A DNA stretch of 64,000 bases from Myoxocephalus aenaeus (GCA_038501785.1 JBAMJR010000161.1:5669001-5733000); one strand, 5' to 3'; positions 1-64,000 are shown, numbered from the stretch's first letter. Numbers and translations are program-made. The notes: a model not told the origin generated them from the sequence alone.

Positions 1-3000
1 GGGGAGTGCTGTTGTGTGGCTCTTGCCATTTCACACATGGATACATAAAACCTGTGGGCGGTTTCTCCCAGGCCACTGTCCGTGTTCGTGTGTCCATGCA
101 TGACCATGTGATGAAATATTGAAGTGTTCTATCATCGACCATTGGGTAGCCGCCGGCGCGACTCCTGTCCCTTAATTTTATTTTTCCTGCCATCTTTATC
201 TCGGTGGCGTGGATTTATTTTCTCCGGCGTGGCGTGCAGATCAGGAAAGGCAAACCTCATCTGGACCCATGACAGAGCTAATCCATCGCAGCTGCAGAAT
301 GAAAAGGCCGTTTGGAGTGAATCCATTCCGCAGGCCTCAATGGAAAGCTTCTCTCAGATGCCGGTGCCCTTTGCAGCCCTGACAGTGCTAGAATATGATG
401 AAAAAGGACTTGGGAGGGTTCAGTGGTTTAGCTATGTTTATGAGAGGAGGGGCCAGTGGAGGAGTGAGGGACGGTGCTGAAGATGGAGAGATGAAGTGAC
501 CAACCGCTGTGGTTGTGTACGTCTGTGTGTGATGTGAACTGGGTCGTAAGAACATGGCTCCGCAGCTCTTCCTTCATCTCTCCGACTACCTATAGTGGGT
601 GGAAGCCAGCTGGACGTCCAGAATATGCCGTCTGGGGTTTTGATTACGCATCTAGATGAGCTGGACACTTGTTGAAGGGGACAGTGGCCAGCAGCAAGAT
701 GTCCAGTTTACAATTAACTTACTAGAAAGGAGCATACAATATGTGTGAAATAGGACCTTGCTCTGTCTAGTGGAAATGGGGAGCAAGACTGAATAACATA
801 CCTTTCTTAAGTATGCCAAGGGCACCGAGAAGTCTGGGCTTTTTTTCTTCTCAACACTTTGTGCAATGTATTTCCCCCCTGCACATTGTAGTGCTGCTGC
901 TGCTGCTTAACCAAGTCCCATCCCTGAGCTGTAAGGGGATAGACTTTGGGTCTTTTATGCATAAAGAAGCTTAAGTTTGGAAATTGCTCTCAAGTGGCCG
1001 AAGTTTGTGAAACGTCAGTGAACATTTCACTCCCAATTTCAGGGGTTTGTCTCCGACTTAAGCTTTTTAGCCCTAGGACTCCCTGCAACTGAATGAAATA
1101 TTGAGGTGTAATGAAGAGGAGTTTCCTATTGCAGAAGTGTGCAGTAACCATGTTATGGGAAAGAATGGGATCGGCACAAGGGTTTAATAAAAAAATACTT
1201 TTAACGCCATCTTTAAGTGTCAGTGAACCCTCTCTCTTTCCACCAGAGGTAACAAGCCTCCTCCTGCCGCCTCCTAAATACAATGGACATGAATGGAATG
1301 TTTATTATTGTCTGAATAACCCAGAAAACATGCTTTTAAGGAAAGCAACGGTTTAGTACAACTTTTCTCCTCAAAAAAAGTGGCTGTTTCACTGAAGACA
1401 GTTTAAAGTGAAGCCCGTGGATTATCCTGAGTAATCACCACATTGTAAATATGGGGATTTTAGTGCGACCGTTAAATGAAAGAAAAATAATTATTTCACG
1501 GCAACTTTATCACTCTAGCTTAGAAGTTAATTTACTTTGAAGTGTTTTGCTTTTGATCAGTCTGCCATGCAGATCCCATCCTTCCATAGTGTCTTTATCA
1601 TGCTGTCATGAGACTGATACCGTTAAACCTGGGACTTATTCGGACTTGTCTACATCAGCACAGCGACCGTATCAGACAAGATATCGTACAGGTACCAAAT
1701 TAGACTGTGTTTTTTTCTTATTGGAGTTAGTGCCCAGCACAGCTCCAGACAATGAAAGGTCCACGGAGAATCCATCTTTTCATCTAATATGAGAAAACGT
1801 CTTGCTCTCCTCTCTCTCTCCAAGCGACTATATGAAATGGCTCTAAATCCCCTCGCTGAGAATCTTTATTGGTTTTTGTGGGAAAATTTGCTTTAGAAGA
1901 GTAATGCAAGTAAGGCATATTCAAGGGTTTATATGACAGGGCCCTGGCACATATAGGATTGCAGCTCACTCACTGTCATCGCTCTCTGTTTTCCATCTCT
2001 GGCTCTCTCTCTGCCCCGACCACCTCTAGCATTGTCATTCAGGGACAGAGCGTCATCTCAGCAAGGGCACTAATAAGATGAAAAGTGGTGCTGGACTCTA
2101 CATACTTAACCAAGCCGGGATTGAGGCTGAGAAGGAGAGGGAATTCTTAAAGTGATGTCTTCAAGGTTAAACAACTGGGCCCATACCCCGTCCTCGTTGA
2201 CTTATTCTATTATTCTCCATTGAAAGGCACATCGCTGGGAGGGACTGATCCGGGAGAGGTAATAATCAAGCTTCACAATGCAAATCCCTCCGTGGCTCGG
2301 CTTGGTTTGTTTCATCGACATAGGATACGAAATGTGACATGTAATTTGATTAGCGGCACCGGGGGCAAAGGCTTAGTTTACATGCGCAGGAAGTGGAACT
2401 CGTGAGAGTGGCAGATCGTCATCCCCTCTCGGTGGCCTTATGTGGCGCACTCTTTGGCTTTGCATGTGCATATAAAAACACACACGAAAAACACGTATCA
2501 GAAATCCCCCTAAAGGACAGAAACAACCAGTCAGGAAGTATTACACTCAGATGGTTTCCACTCTAACTGGAATATAGACATTGCAAGACTCCTCGCCGCC
2601 CCGTCTTGCAGATTAGGAGAATAGAAAATGACAAACAGAAACTAGTTTAGCAAGCAAGACGGCAGAACAGATAGAATTGATGTAGGGCAGGAAAAACAAT
2701 CCAGCGTTTTGACAGTGATGGAAAAATATATGCGCCTGCCAGACATCCACAAAGTTTACTCTGCTTGTTTTTTCTTTTTTTTCTTAATAATCCAAAAAAA
2801 TAAGGAGCCAGAGAGGGTTTCAGCTGCCAGATATTTCTCCTGCTGTGTACAATTGGATTCAAAACAAGTCAGTCATCTCTATACCTGAGATATCACCACA
2901 AATCTTCACCCAGGCGACTCGAGCTCTGCTGTAGTCAAGTCCAATCAGTTAGAGGCGTTGTCTTAAACTCTTCCTTTAATCTCTTTGATATGGCTGAGAG

Positions 3001-4324
3001 TGTCCTCCGTGTGTCCTCTTTTCGTGAAGGCATCTGTCATGGAGTCCTAAAGTGAACTGTTTCCTGTGATTCAGCAAGGCTAATCTCCCCTGTTTGTTGT
3101 GAAGGCTGAGCCCCTGACCACTTCTGACAGCAACAGTTTGAATGTTTGCTGTGTTGGTTCCGACACGTTGAACTCTCTCCTAACTAGACTCGCTGCTGGC
3201 ACGGAGATGCTGATTAGACACGTCGGCGCGCCTTTAGAGGTGCAATCCACACCCCTCTGCATCTGCGAGGCCCGTGTTCTTCCTCACTTCATGCTCCATC
3301 CTCTTCCCTTCCCTTCCTACATATTCATCTGCGATGAAGAGCATGCTTTAGGCCCGCAGTGCTGATCGGGAGGATTAGTGGTGTGTGAGGGACTTTGTCA
3401 CCAGCTTTCTTGGAAATCCAATTACAGAATATCATAAGCCTTACATGTTTCATACTCTGCTGAATCCTCCTTAAAGAAAATGCACACAGACACATTCAAA
3501 GGGTCAGTGTTCAGCAGCTGTCCTCGGTGTGTGCTGTGGTGACGTCTTCCTGAATGTGAGGTGTGATCATCTTCGAAAGGATAAGACAAGTCCTCTAGCA
3601 CTCCTCTCGCCTCTGCATTGCAGCAAATGGTGGACTGCAAGAGCCTGTCGGAGAAGGGATTGCTATTTGTTCAAGGAGATGGGCCGGGAATGCCAGAGAA
3701 CGGCTCTCGAGGTGAAGCGAGGGCCAAGGGTTTCGGTCTGTTATCTGTTCGCATAGATAGTCCTTAATTGCGTGTGTTGAGGAATTAAAATGCAGCGGAC
3801 GAGGGCAAAGGGAGACATCCGACTGAGTTTGAACATATTGGACATTTGAAATGGCAGTGTCAGAGTGCTTTCGGCCCCGTGTGTTGCTCTGTGTTCAAAC
3901 AAAAGCACGAGGGCAAGACCTTGAAGGTGAAAATATCTGTCAGGAGGAGATGGAGTTGAGAGTCATCGACTCCCTTGAGGATTGCTCACCAGCCACTCTC
4001 AGGAGTACAGGACTATATCATCAAGATGGCAGGTGGAGAGAGAAGGAGCTGCTGGTCGTAGGGCTGCGGAGGAAAATAGGAGAGGGAAGAGAAAAGCTGA
4101 TGAACTACAGTGATGGGGAATTGCATCCTTGCAGGCCGCACCGGACCTCAGTGACTCCGGATCCGTTTCTCATCTTCAAGGCATTATTATGGATCGTAAT
4201 TTGCAGCAGTCGAACCTTCGACGTGTCGAGCATTATTTATGGTAAAAAACTATGTTTTTGAATGGAGACCAGCAATAATACTTTGAATTGTTATTTATGT
4301 AGAAAGAAGCAAAACACTTTCTAT

Positions 4325-4660
4325 GAGACTGGTGTCTATAATGCATTCTAAGCATACTTGAAATGTGTTATAATGTGTATAAAGTGTAAATATGCACTCA
4401 TAAATATCCATAATGCAGTATAACAAAAATCTTCTTGCATAGATTTAATGAATTTATTTCCACTTCACTTTAAGCAAACAATGACCACTTCTGCATTATT
4501 AATACATAATAATGTATTGCAGATATCAGCAGTTATGAAGTATTGTGATACTTGACCTTATGTGTCATTATAAAATGCTTCATAATTGGTTTAACGATTG
4601 GTTTAACACATTATGAATATGTATGTGTTTAAGGCTTTAATTATAAAGTACTATACGAAT
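4325..4660. repeat. degenerate AT-rich dispersed repeat
   Basis: This stretch is full of recurring short words such as TATAATGC, CATAAT and CATTATAAA in both orientations, together with a CACTTTAAG motif. The pattern resembles decayed copies of the widespread teleost repeats built on TTATAATGCA-type words. No clean ends or target duplications are visible, so the class is uncertain. Confidence 0.35.
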
Positions 4661-4920
4661 TTTATAACATATTGGCTAAATCAGGTAAAACAAGGATTTA
4701 TGACACAGAGCAATCCTGATTTAAGCCTTATAAGATCTCTGTTGGAAGGAAACATGTTTTGAAAATATTAAAGTATAAATACAATGTTGAACATCAACTG
4801 TTCTAGTATTAAAGTGTTAAGAATAGTACATGTATCCATCAATCCTTTGTTTTAAGGAGTAATTTCACTACATTATTTTCACCTGCCATAGAGTCCTGGT
4901 TGGGTTTATTAGTATGTTTT

Positions 4921-4979
4921 TGTAAAAATTGTAAAAAAAAAAATTGTAAAAAAAAAAATTAAAAAAAAGAAAAAAAAAT
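4921..4979. repeat. A-rich low-complexity tract
   Basis: Successive runs of 5 to 11 A are separated by TTGT, TT and G. It could be a retroposon tail or simple slippage; no body of a retroposon is recognisable next to it. Confidence 0.8.
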
Positions 4980-6180
4980 GTTTAATTGAAATATTGGATG
5001 ATTTAAAAAGCACCAATTCAAGTAATCCTCACTTACTTGGAGGACATTTGATGGAATCATAACACATAATTCATGTGTAATATCTCAGTCTTTCTCGCTA
5101 AGAGAGCAGAAGCCGGCTCACCTCTCATTAGGACGGACTGGGGTTGTCGGTTGTATTTGAGCCTTCTAGTTGCAGGATGGTATGGGATACATTTTCTCCC
5201 TATGGATGTGTTTTAGGCCCAATTCTTGAAGCTTCAAAGAGAATGTAAATCATGCTAACCAGAGTTAGAATTTTACGCTTTCACACAGATTTCCATAATG
5301 TCCTTCTCAGTTGGATTCACCGAGCTCAGAGAGGATTATAAAAAAAAACTAAACGAAAATGTTAATTTTATACTTTTATACAAGTTTCAATTAATTCCTT
5401 CTCATAGGATGTTCCTCGTTACCTGGTAACCATACAGCTCTGTGAACATGTTTTATTTTTGAAGATACTGTGATCAGTTTGACACAAACCAAAGTAATAT
5501 ATTCTAACTTGAGTTAAATTAAAATCAATCATTGTTCCATGCTAACAAATGCTTAACTCAGGCAGTTGTGCTCAGTGGACACGAGTTGGGTTTGCTTGTT
5601 CTCAGAAATGACTCCTGTCATATTTCTTTGCTCTGCCTTTCATGTGTTATTCTAAAAATAAGAGCAGCATCGCTGCCCAAAAATGACTTCCACTTGTTTT
5701 GATATTGAAACATTTCCATTTAAAAAAAATGTATAATAAACTTGTTATTTCTCACGTTGCATTCGGATCAAAATTGTAATCGTGAGCAAGAAACTTGACA
5801 AAAATCTCTCACATACAATTTCCATATTGGAATAAGATCCTGTTTCTTCTAATAGTCGGCCTGCTCTCCAAGTATCCAGGCAGTGGAGAAACAGAACATT
5901 TATTTGTGCCTCCTTTGTGTAGAGTCTGCCAGTATACAGGCAGCCCCCTCTTTCATAGACACACACTAATTTGAGCCATTAAAGTTACTAGCTAGTAACC
6001 TCTTTTGTGACTTCTACTAATGCATCTAGCAGAGAAGGAAGCGTCACACTGCAGTTGAATACACCAGATAGATACAATAAAACGTACACATCCATTTTCT
6101 TTTATTAAATCTGTGCGTGCGCTATTGCGGCTTTACATGACCACAGCATAATGTATTCGTCTTTATGTGAGTATGACATC

Positions 6181-6209
6181 CCTTTTAATGTTATTTTAAC
6201 ATTAAAAGG
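6181..6209. repeat. perfect 13-bp inverted repeat (3-nt loop)
   Basis: The arms CCTTTTAATGTTA and TAACATTAAAAGG are exact reverse complements around a TTT loop. A second inverted repeat, TTATTTTAAC / GTTAAAATAA at 6191-6218, overlaps it, so the two hairpins are mutually exclusive folds. This may be the remnant of the termini of a small DNA transposon or a chance AT palindrome. Confidence 0.8.
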
Positions 6210-6774
6210 TTAAAATAATAGTGCGAAAATATGAGAGGAGGAAAATTGACTGGAGGTGCAAAGGAAGTTAGAACCCTGTCCTCCGCATGTGGAGGTGCTT
6301 ATCTGTTCGTGGGTGTGAGAGTGACAGAGCATCCCCAGGCTAGGCCCCTTACCCTCTATCATCCATCATACACTCAGACAAACACACAAGCACATGCATG
6401 AAGACACACACACAGTTGCGCGTCTGAGCTCACCAGTGGATTGCTTGTACTTTGTGTTTTTCCAACCCAAACAGCAGATGAGGTCGTTAGCAGGCAGGAC
6501 GAGCACAGAGCTCGTACACCCTTGTTTATCGTCCTCTTCCCTGCATTCTGCTTGTGCATGGCAGTGTTTCTTGGCCCACTACTGCCACCAGGAATCAGTG
6601 TGAAACCATTGGCAGGGCTGTGCACTCGCGTGCGTGCAAATAGAAAAACTGCTCCACAGCGCTACTAGTTGTCAGAAATGGACTTTGTTTTTTGCAAATG
6701 TAATGAAAGTGTGCTGTCAATGAGGGAAATACTGTATATGAGACAATAAGAGTGTCAAAGCCTGCGACAGTTCG

Positions 6775-6890
6775 TGCCTCTGTAGCTCAGTTGAAGCTGA
6801 AGTTGTAGAAGAAGCTGACCATGAACAGCATCTTCCCTGGTTTAAGTCCAGCTAAGGGCCTTTGTAGCTCGCACACTTACATCCTGTCAT
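6775..6890 (+). mobile_element. degenerate tRNA-derived SINE
   Basis: A pol III A-box-like TAGCTCAGTTGA lies at 6783-6794 and a B-box-like GGTTTAAGTCC at 6839-6849, at a spacing close to that in tRNA genes. Downstream, the wording GGGCCTTTGTAGC...CATCCTGTCAT resembles the tRNA-unrelated part of common teleost SINEs. The head is too diverged to fold into a functional tRNA, and no clear tail or target duplication is seen. Confidence 0.45.
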
Positions 6891-9800
6891 ACTACCGCAA
6901 TCTGATTGAGTAATGAAATGCTCTCTGTTAATGAGAATAATTTCATATATCAATACTGTATCAACATATGACAAATGTAGGGAAAAATCCCCTCCAAAAT
7001 TGTCAAATTGGGGTATTACATATGTTCCACTGTTATGCATTTCATCTGAAAATCATGTTGTACTGTATGTGTATTGTGTAAAAAAAAAAGAAGGTATTTA
7101 GTTATATTACAGTCAGTTTAACCACAACGTGATTCCACTGAACATCGATTAACAATAATATAAAAATATCCACATGGCCAAGCTCTAATGTCAACCACTG
7201 GATACGTTTGCGTAGTAAAAGTTTTTTGTTTGCTCTCTTTCCTCAATGTGTGAGTCGCTGTCGTTCAACCTAGCAGGTGATTTAAAGAGGATGTGGATGG
7301 TGCAGGACTACTAACAGCTTCCTTTTAACGTCTCACAGCACCATTGCAGTTGAGTCGTTCTTGAATCTAGGTCTGCAATTTGAGTTAACAGTTTGAAGCA
7401 CTTCACATCTCTATATGACAAGAGCTGATGCAATCCCCCAGGGCACTTGTGAGCTATCTCCCAATGACAGCATCCCTTCTTCAGAGCAGGACAGGCTGGT
7501 TCCTGATGCAGGCTAGTGAAACTGAAGGGGGAGGGAGAAAGCAATGGAGGGAGAGACCAGCGAGAGAAGCTACGAGGACCACGAAGAGAAGGAGACAAAT
7601 TCTCAGGAAAATGGAGGACATGTGGTTGAGAGGAAAAACAACGGAGCCAAAAAGAGAATGTGGGTTTTTGCTGAAAAAGACGAGGCAAACAGCTAAAGAG
7701 ATACAATCATCGTTGACATTTACTGTTCCCAGCCCCCTTCCCAAGGCGACGCAAAGCTCTGGCTCATGGGCCGCAAAAGAGCATGGGATTCCAAATACTT
7801 TTGAGTGCATGAAAAGGTTTTTTCTTCTAATGAATTAGCTCAGCGTGCCTGCAGGATACCACATATCCCTCTGAACTAGCGTTCCAGGCCAGCCATCTCA
7901 AGTGATGCATCAGAAATGTAACATCCCCGTAGCTCTGCCGAGTGTCCTGATTATAGAAGGGAATGAGGGCGGCACACTGTGTGTGTTTGACCAGTGAACT
8001 GGAGATGGGATGCATGGTCCCCTGCAGCAGGAAGGGGAAGAGGAGGAGGAGGATGAGGCACGGCTAGCTGCAGAGGAAGAAAAAAGAAAGGGAAAATGAG
8101 TCGGAGGAGAAGGGAATGAGAAGGAGCAGATGAGAAGGAATTGTCGTTGTGTTGTTTACCACTCAGTCCCCAAGCAAGCTCTTCTAATGGCTCTGTGTAG
8201 ATGTGCTTGGTTGTCTGAGGACTTGTGAGTAAATTAGCATTATTGAAATCCAAGGTGACACTCCCAGAATCATTGAATTATATTAACTGATGTGTTATTT
8301 TGTCAGAGTTGGAGACAGGTTTGGTCTACTTATTTTCACCTACAGGACATTTACTTCACTTTTATTTAATTTCTGAGAGAGATGAGGACGATGCATTTCT
8401 CCACAGCAGCTCTCTCTCTCTTGACTGTACTGTGCACTTTTTTTTTTTTACCAAAGTCCATCACCAATCTCCGCTCCGCTGATGGAGCAGGGCGATATTA
8501 TGTGGGAAACAATGTGAAAGGGGGAAGAGAGAGCCACTCAGGTGGAGAGAGATACTGCCACGCTTGAAGAGGATGTATGCTTTGGGGGATGACCAGATGG
8601 CTGAGGCAAAAGGAGAGGTCAAACCGAGTGGAGAGGAGAGTGGAGAGAGACAGTGAGGCGGTGAGGGAAGAGGGGATCAGTCCTGCATGGAGACACATCT
8701 CCGGGAGAGTGAGTGAAGAGTAGGAATGCATACGGCTCTTTCCATTTACCGTCTGTGGAATCTTTCTAAAAACAGTTTAAGTTCTGAGTTTCGCTCTTAA
8801 GAATTGCAAATAATAGGAAACTCAATATGCAAAGGTTCAGAAATGAAGATGCAACTAGTAGTTTGTGTTAAAACTTTGAGCATTTCTTTACTTTTCTTTA
8901 ATTTATTAAGCTGGAATCTTGGTGTAATTCACTCTACTTTTCACTGCAAAGAAACATTGATTTTCTCTAGGTCAATATGTTTCTATTGAATGTTTTTCCT
9001 TTCTTTTTTTGTTTGCTATTTTCTATCAATACATTTCCCAGTGTCTATATTCTGCTCATTCTGCTGTCTTGTTATTCACCCTTGACTGAAATAATTAGAG
9101 TTTACTAAAATTGAAAAGAGTAAGAAATATATGTGCGCCACAAATTAACGAGCCAGCAAATTGGTCCAGCTTGTTACATAAATGTAGATCAATTAGAAAG
9201 TTACCCAGAACTATGATAAACAAACAAAAGCTCATTCCTCAAAGGTGATTCTGGCTGTTGGTGATAAGAGCCAACACTTTTGTTTTCTCCACCAGCACTG
9301 GGTGTAGCAGCAAATTGTTTCCCACTATTTTCCCACAGTAGTTTGTGAAAGGGGTGGGTGCAGACTGCCAAAGGAAGGGTCATTTTTACTCAGGTGAGGA
9401 GACATCTACTTTATCAATCACGATGGACAGCGGTGCTTGTTCAGATTTACTATCACCTCCACGCTACAGTATATAAACACATTTATGAACCCACGCCGTC
9501 TCAACATGTGGCGTGGCTTGTTCGCCTCTGACCATGAACATGCTCCAGCGTTGATTGACAGTGAGAAAACAAGGTTTCTGCACACCACAGCGTATCGCTC
9601 TCCATTGAAAATCACGCCGCTTCCATTGATTGTATGTAGCGCAACACTATGGTGGGGTCTATTTACAGCAACGCATGCACATGGATGTGAACGCCAGTCC
9701 TGTTGAGCCGCAGATGCTTGTGAGGGCAAACTCTGCAGAAGTTGGAGGTGCCGATGGTGGGCAGTTGTTGTGGCAGGATGCCTTGTTTCTTCAGGGGGTG

Positions 9801-10331
9801 CTGGCAGATTTGGTGCAGTGAGACGAGCGAGTGTGTGCCCCCAAAACAGAACAGGTCATTCTTAGTCTAGATTAGAACATCCGTGGGAACCTCACCGCCA
9901 TGGGTGACCATATCTGGAGCTCAGTTAACTCGAGATGGCATAGCTCATGGGATCCCTGCAACGCGCTAACCTTTCCGCTGCAATAAGGTGGCAACCCACC
10001 ACAAAGGGTGCCGCATCAAGACACTGTCCATCTAACGGGGGCAAGAGGGAGGTAACAGGGACATATCTGTTCCGGAAGTTTGGGCTTGCTCAAAGCTCAA
10101 CCTAATAAGCAGAGGACAGCTGAGCAGAAAGAAAGAGGCTGCCAGATCTGATCCCGTGGGATAGCTTCTATGTCAGAACTGGCCCAAATTAAGAGGGAGT
10201 ACAGAGAAAACTGGGCCTCGACGAGGACCGCAGCTACTACTGCCTCCCTTTCAGTGCGGGAGATTGCACCACTCACCCTGCTGCACTTGCCCACAATACC
10301 GCTGTCCATCTGTTGATTCACTTATCAAGAA

Positions 10332-10334
<3 letters not shown>

Positions 10335-10393
<59 letters not shown>
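10335..10393. repeat. (GT)n microsatellite, about 29 copies
   Basis: An uninterrupted GT dinucleotide run ends at GCGCGG. It lies in intron 2, about 2.1 kb upstream of exon 3. Confidence 0.97.
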
Positions 10394-10397
<4 letters not shown>

Positions 10398-12459
10398 GCT
10401 GAGAATGGACGCTTATACCTTGGGAGAGGTGTCTGTACCAGGACAGATAGGGAGGGAATAGAATTAAAAAGGATGAGGCAAATCCCACCAGCGACTAGAT
10501 CTCTCATTCTTACAGCAATTGTGCTTAAGAGCCAAAGAAAACGTGAGCACTGCCATGTTATCCTCTTGAGTGTCTGAAAGGTTTGCACATACAAACAACA
10601 ACAAAAAGGTTATCGTGTGCATACATGTGTGGTTTCATATTAGCTTGACGGCCCAATGTGTCCAGTTCAGCATGGATAACCTTGATGAGTGCTTCAACTT
10701 ATAATTTAGAGCAGTGTTTATTAAACAAGAGCCTACAGGCCATGTCTGATGCATCGCATCCGTAACAATTGAATGAATACCCGTCAGCCAATCGGAAACA
10801 AATATTTAACACGGCAATTACTTAAGATTGGATAGAGCCTGCCTTCCCTCCTGTCAGCCAACCGTCATACTGGAATATTCAAAGTGTTTACGGATGTTAA
10901 GAATACCTGATTACCCAGTGGGAGCTCTTGAGAGTCAATCAGAATAAGTGAGCAGCCATTCACGATCGGGTGTGAAAGGAGAATGCACCTGTAGCTCTGA
11001 ATGTTAGTTTACACATTAATGGCTTCTGACTGACTGGAAGTCGCTCCTGCCTGACAATTTACGCCGTCCCACTAGAGCGCATAATAGATAAACAAACGAA
11101 TGGAAACGTTTTTGACAGACGCACACAATGAAAGAATAGATAGGGGAAAAAAATATTTTATTATTGAGATGTTCGCTCAAGTGGTTGTTATAGATTTGTT
11201 CAAGTGAAAACATTCAAATTATGGTGTAACTGTTTATTTTCTTCTTTCACCGAACAGGGTGTAGTTTGTCGTAAGTGGGGGTCAATCTTGTCTTAAAATG
11301 TCTATTTGTGTACCGTGTAACTATGCAAAGCTACCACTCAGGCATGTCGCCGTTAGTGACACCGTGGCATCGGCGAACGGCAAACGTTTTTGGTTAAATT
11401 CACTTTCACTTTTCACTCGAGGCAGAAAGAGCTGTCTTTTTTCAGCTCTTTCGTTGTGAGGCAACCGAAGCAGTGACGGGCAACTCACAGCTGCTGCAAA
11501 TGCTGCAGTGAGTCGTTCACTGTGCATGAGGGAACAGAGCGATCACTGGTGGGAGCTCCTGGTGGGAGCTGGAGACCTCCGGTGAATGGCGTTGACTTTT
11601 TCTATCCATTGGCTGCCACTTTTCTCCCGAAACAAAAAAAAAAACACACACACTGTAGCGCTTGCGTTTACAGCTGCGGGATTTTTGCCGACATGCTGTC
11701 ACAATGCAGTCCCCTATTACCAGATAGGCTCACCGTCGTGCTGTCTTTTTGTGCAGTGTGTAGGAACACACACTTTTATATTGTGATCACGGGGGATGGG
11801 TTTCATTTAGGGCTGCAACACTCCATGCACTCCAGTGATTTGGTAATAATACAAAGTAGTACAAAGTAAAGGGAAATAGTCAAAGCAGCAGAGGCAGAGA
11901 TAATGCATAATGCAACTTCATAGTGTCTTTCATTGGACCCTTCCTAGCTGGTAAATACCCACATCTTTCAACTCCTCACCCCCAATTTGTAACACAAGGA
12001 TGTCTGTTATCATTGTGTGGTGTGTCCGTAGTCCGGAACCGAGCCCAGATAACTGTTGTCATAATTTTGGGTTATTTTAGTCGTATCCCTAATGACAATG
12101 ACCATTCATTTAAATCAGGAACTCTCTGATCAAAGAATAACAGAAGAACAATTAGTGAGAAAATGAGTTGACCCACGATTTTCGTGAAGTTAGTTAACCC
12201 ATCACCTTGGACTGTAGGTAATTAAAACGGTTATTGTAAATATAACTTGCACTATTATTCATATTTTTACAGGACTTTGTCAAATGTCTTGGGGGTCGTT
12301 ACGTGACAAAAAACCTTAATTGGCTATTAGTGGTCGGTCAAACAACCCAATTGATCTAATACTGCCTGAAGTGATGAGACACACATTTGTGAATGTGCAT
12401 ATTCGGCTGAATGATGTCCTAACCCTTGTGTCCTCTTGTCCTCTGCTGGCCCCTCGCAG

Positions 12460-63247
<50,788 letters not shown>

Positions 63248-64000
63248 AGGTACGTCGCCTGTGCTCACTGTCCGCGCTGTCCCCGGGCACAGTGGCAGAT
63301 GAATCATTTAGCTTCCTGTGAGAGGGAGACATTCATTTGTATGTGTTTCTGTGGGGCTGCTGCTTGGCAAATTGTTTATGGTTGTCATGTTGGGCACAAC
63401 AGAGCACACATGCCCACTCAAATACAAAACCCTGAGATGTTGTTTCTGCCTTGTAACATAACTGCATGGGCCGTGCCTCAGGCTACATGAATGAAGTCAA
63501 TATGTTTTATTCTGTGACTGCAATTGGGTCTTTAAAGTGTAATTTCTCCCAAATCACACAAAAAAAATTAATATATTCTCTCTTACCTCTAACGGTATCT
63601 TATGCAGATATTTTTGGATTTACTTCCACAAGTGTTGATATTTCTATCTCAATGCAATAGAAGTGAATGGAATTAAATTTGTGATGCACACAGCAAGTTT
63701 TGTGTGGCCACCTTGGGGCAGCGTAACAAGTTGTAAACACAGCATTTACAAATCATTACTTTATAAAGTGTATATGGTGAAAGTGTATATGTCTGTTTGC
63801 AAAAAGTTTTGCATTGATTAATTAACATTATCATTAGCATAACCCCCGGGGCTGTTTTGGTGTCCATCGACTCCTGAGGGAAATATCTGGCTCTTAATTA
63901 AGCTGCTGAATGCACAACTATATGTTTGCCTGCTAGTTGCTAATTTTATAATTTCTTAAAACTTGAAAATAACTGGCTCTTGAATCTGAAAACATGTAGG
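63248..64000 (+). other. gria3: 3' flank: 3'UTR and probable 3'UTR intron
   Basis: Immediately after the stop there is AG|GTACGT at 63249-63256, a strong splice donor. No AATAAA or ATTAAA-type signal with a plausible context is seen before the window ends. The transcript therefore either has a long 3'UTR or splices from 63250 to an exon beyond 64000. Nothing else is recognised here. Confidence 0.6.

Larger units (their letters stand above)
1..12459 (+). other. gria3: gria3 intron 2 (3' part)
   Basis: I found no exon in this stretch. In particular, the exon 2 signature of AMPA genes (a GGLFMR-type start of the amino-terminal domain) is not visible, so exons 1-2 should lie upstream. The contents are ordinary intronic DNA: a degenerate AT-rich repeat near 4325-4660, an A-rich tract at 4921-4979, a perfect hairpin at 6181-6209, a probable tRNA-derived SINE at 6775-6890, purine-rich stretches around 7500-7700 and 8030-8110, and a (TG)n tract at 10335-10393. 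The block 9840-10330 is more GC-balanced than its surroundings and may be a decayed transposon, but I do not recognise it. Confidence 0.75.

Noticed and set aside
3851..4261. 136-codon plus-strand open frame in intron 2
   Set aside because: No recognisable family, no promoter or splice context, and composition like the surrounding intron. Open frames of this size are expected by chance in 64 kb.
6775..6860. Functional tRNA gene
   Set aside because: Box A- and B-like words are present, but the acceptor and anticodon arms do not pair and wording downstream fits a SINE body.
7428..7838. 136-codon plus-strand open frame and its antisense partner
   Set aside because: A purine-rich stretch lacking stops in several frames; low-complexity Arg/Glu/Lys content and no family resemblance.
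1..12459. Search for gria3 exon 2
   Set aside because: No stretch with the GGLFMR-type start or an exon with phase matching the exon 3 entry was found. It most likely lies upstream of the window.

Overview
The window is a piece of a vertebrate, almost certainly teleost fish, genome. It is dominated by one large plus-strand gene, the AMPA-type glutamate receptor subunit GluA3 (gria3; I cannot tell whether it is the a or b teleost duplicate). Fourteen coding exons are visible, corresponding to exons 3-16 of the mammalian gene. They encode about 803 of roughly 894 residues, from the middle of the amino-terminal domain to the natural C-terminus ending ESVKI. Exons 1-2 (signal peptide and start of the amino-terminal domain) lie upstream of the window. 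The GluA3 assignment rests on the exon 3 wording, the GSGGGDSK end of the flop exon, the MMVAL of the last membrane segment and the NFKPAP/TESVKI tail. I see no second protein-coding gene and no classical RNA gene.

Layout: 1-12459 is intron 2. Exon 3 (12460-12699) and exon 4 (28497-28684) are separated by about 15.8 kb of microsatellite-rich intron. Intron 4 (about 11 kb) holds a well-preserved solo LTR and other dispersed fish repeats. Exons 5-9 (39795-44564) complete the amino-terminal domain and lead into the ligand-binding domain. Exons 10-12 (46423-49855) carry S1, M1, the pore loop and M3. After a 7.7 kb intron come exon 13 (most of S2), the mutually exclusive flop (58539-58653) and flip (61481-61595) exons, and the last coding exon (63002-63247, M4 and C-tail). 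The rest, to 64000, is downstream or 3'UTR-intron sequence with no AATAAA.

The most striking feature is the R/G RNA-editing site at the exon 13/intron 13 boundary. The long intronic hairpin that normally recruits ADAR is preserved almost perfectly (31 paired positions, one A-G mismatch, 5-nt loop). However, the base that is edited from A to I in other AMPA genes is already G in this genome, so glycine is hard-coded. Other points of interest are an unannotated, in-frame 42-nt exon-like element just before exon 5; two microsatellites that serve as the polypyrimidine tract of coding exons (exon 4 and exon 8); an AU-rich hairpin sitting against the flip acceptor; and a strong splice donor three bases after the stop codon.

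The exons together specify an extracellular clamshell amino-terminal domain, a two-part glutamate-binding domain, a three-helix-plus-re-entrant-loop channel with a calcium-permeable type Gln at the Q/R site, and a type II PDZ-binding tail. All exon calls come from reading translations and splice signals by eye. Comparisons to mammalian GluA sequences are from memory of the family. No database search was run.
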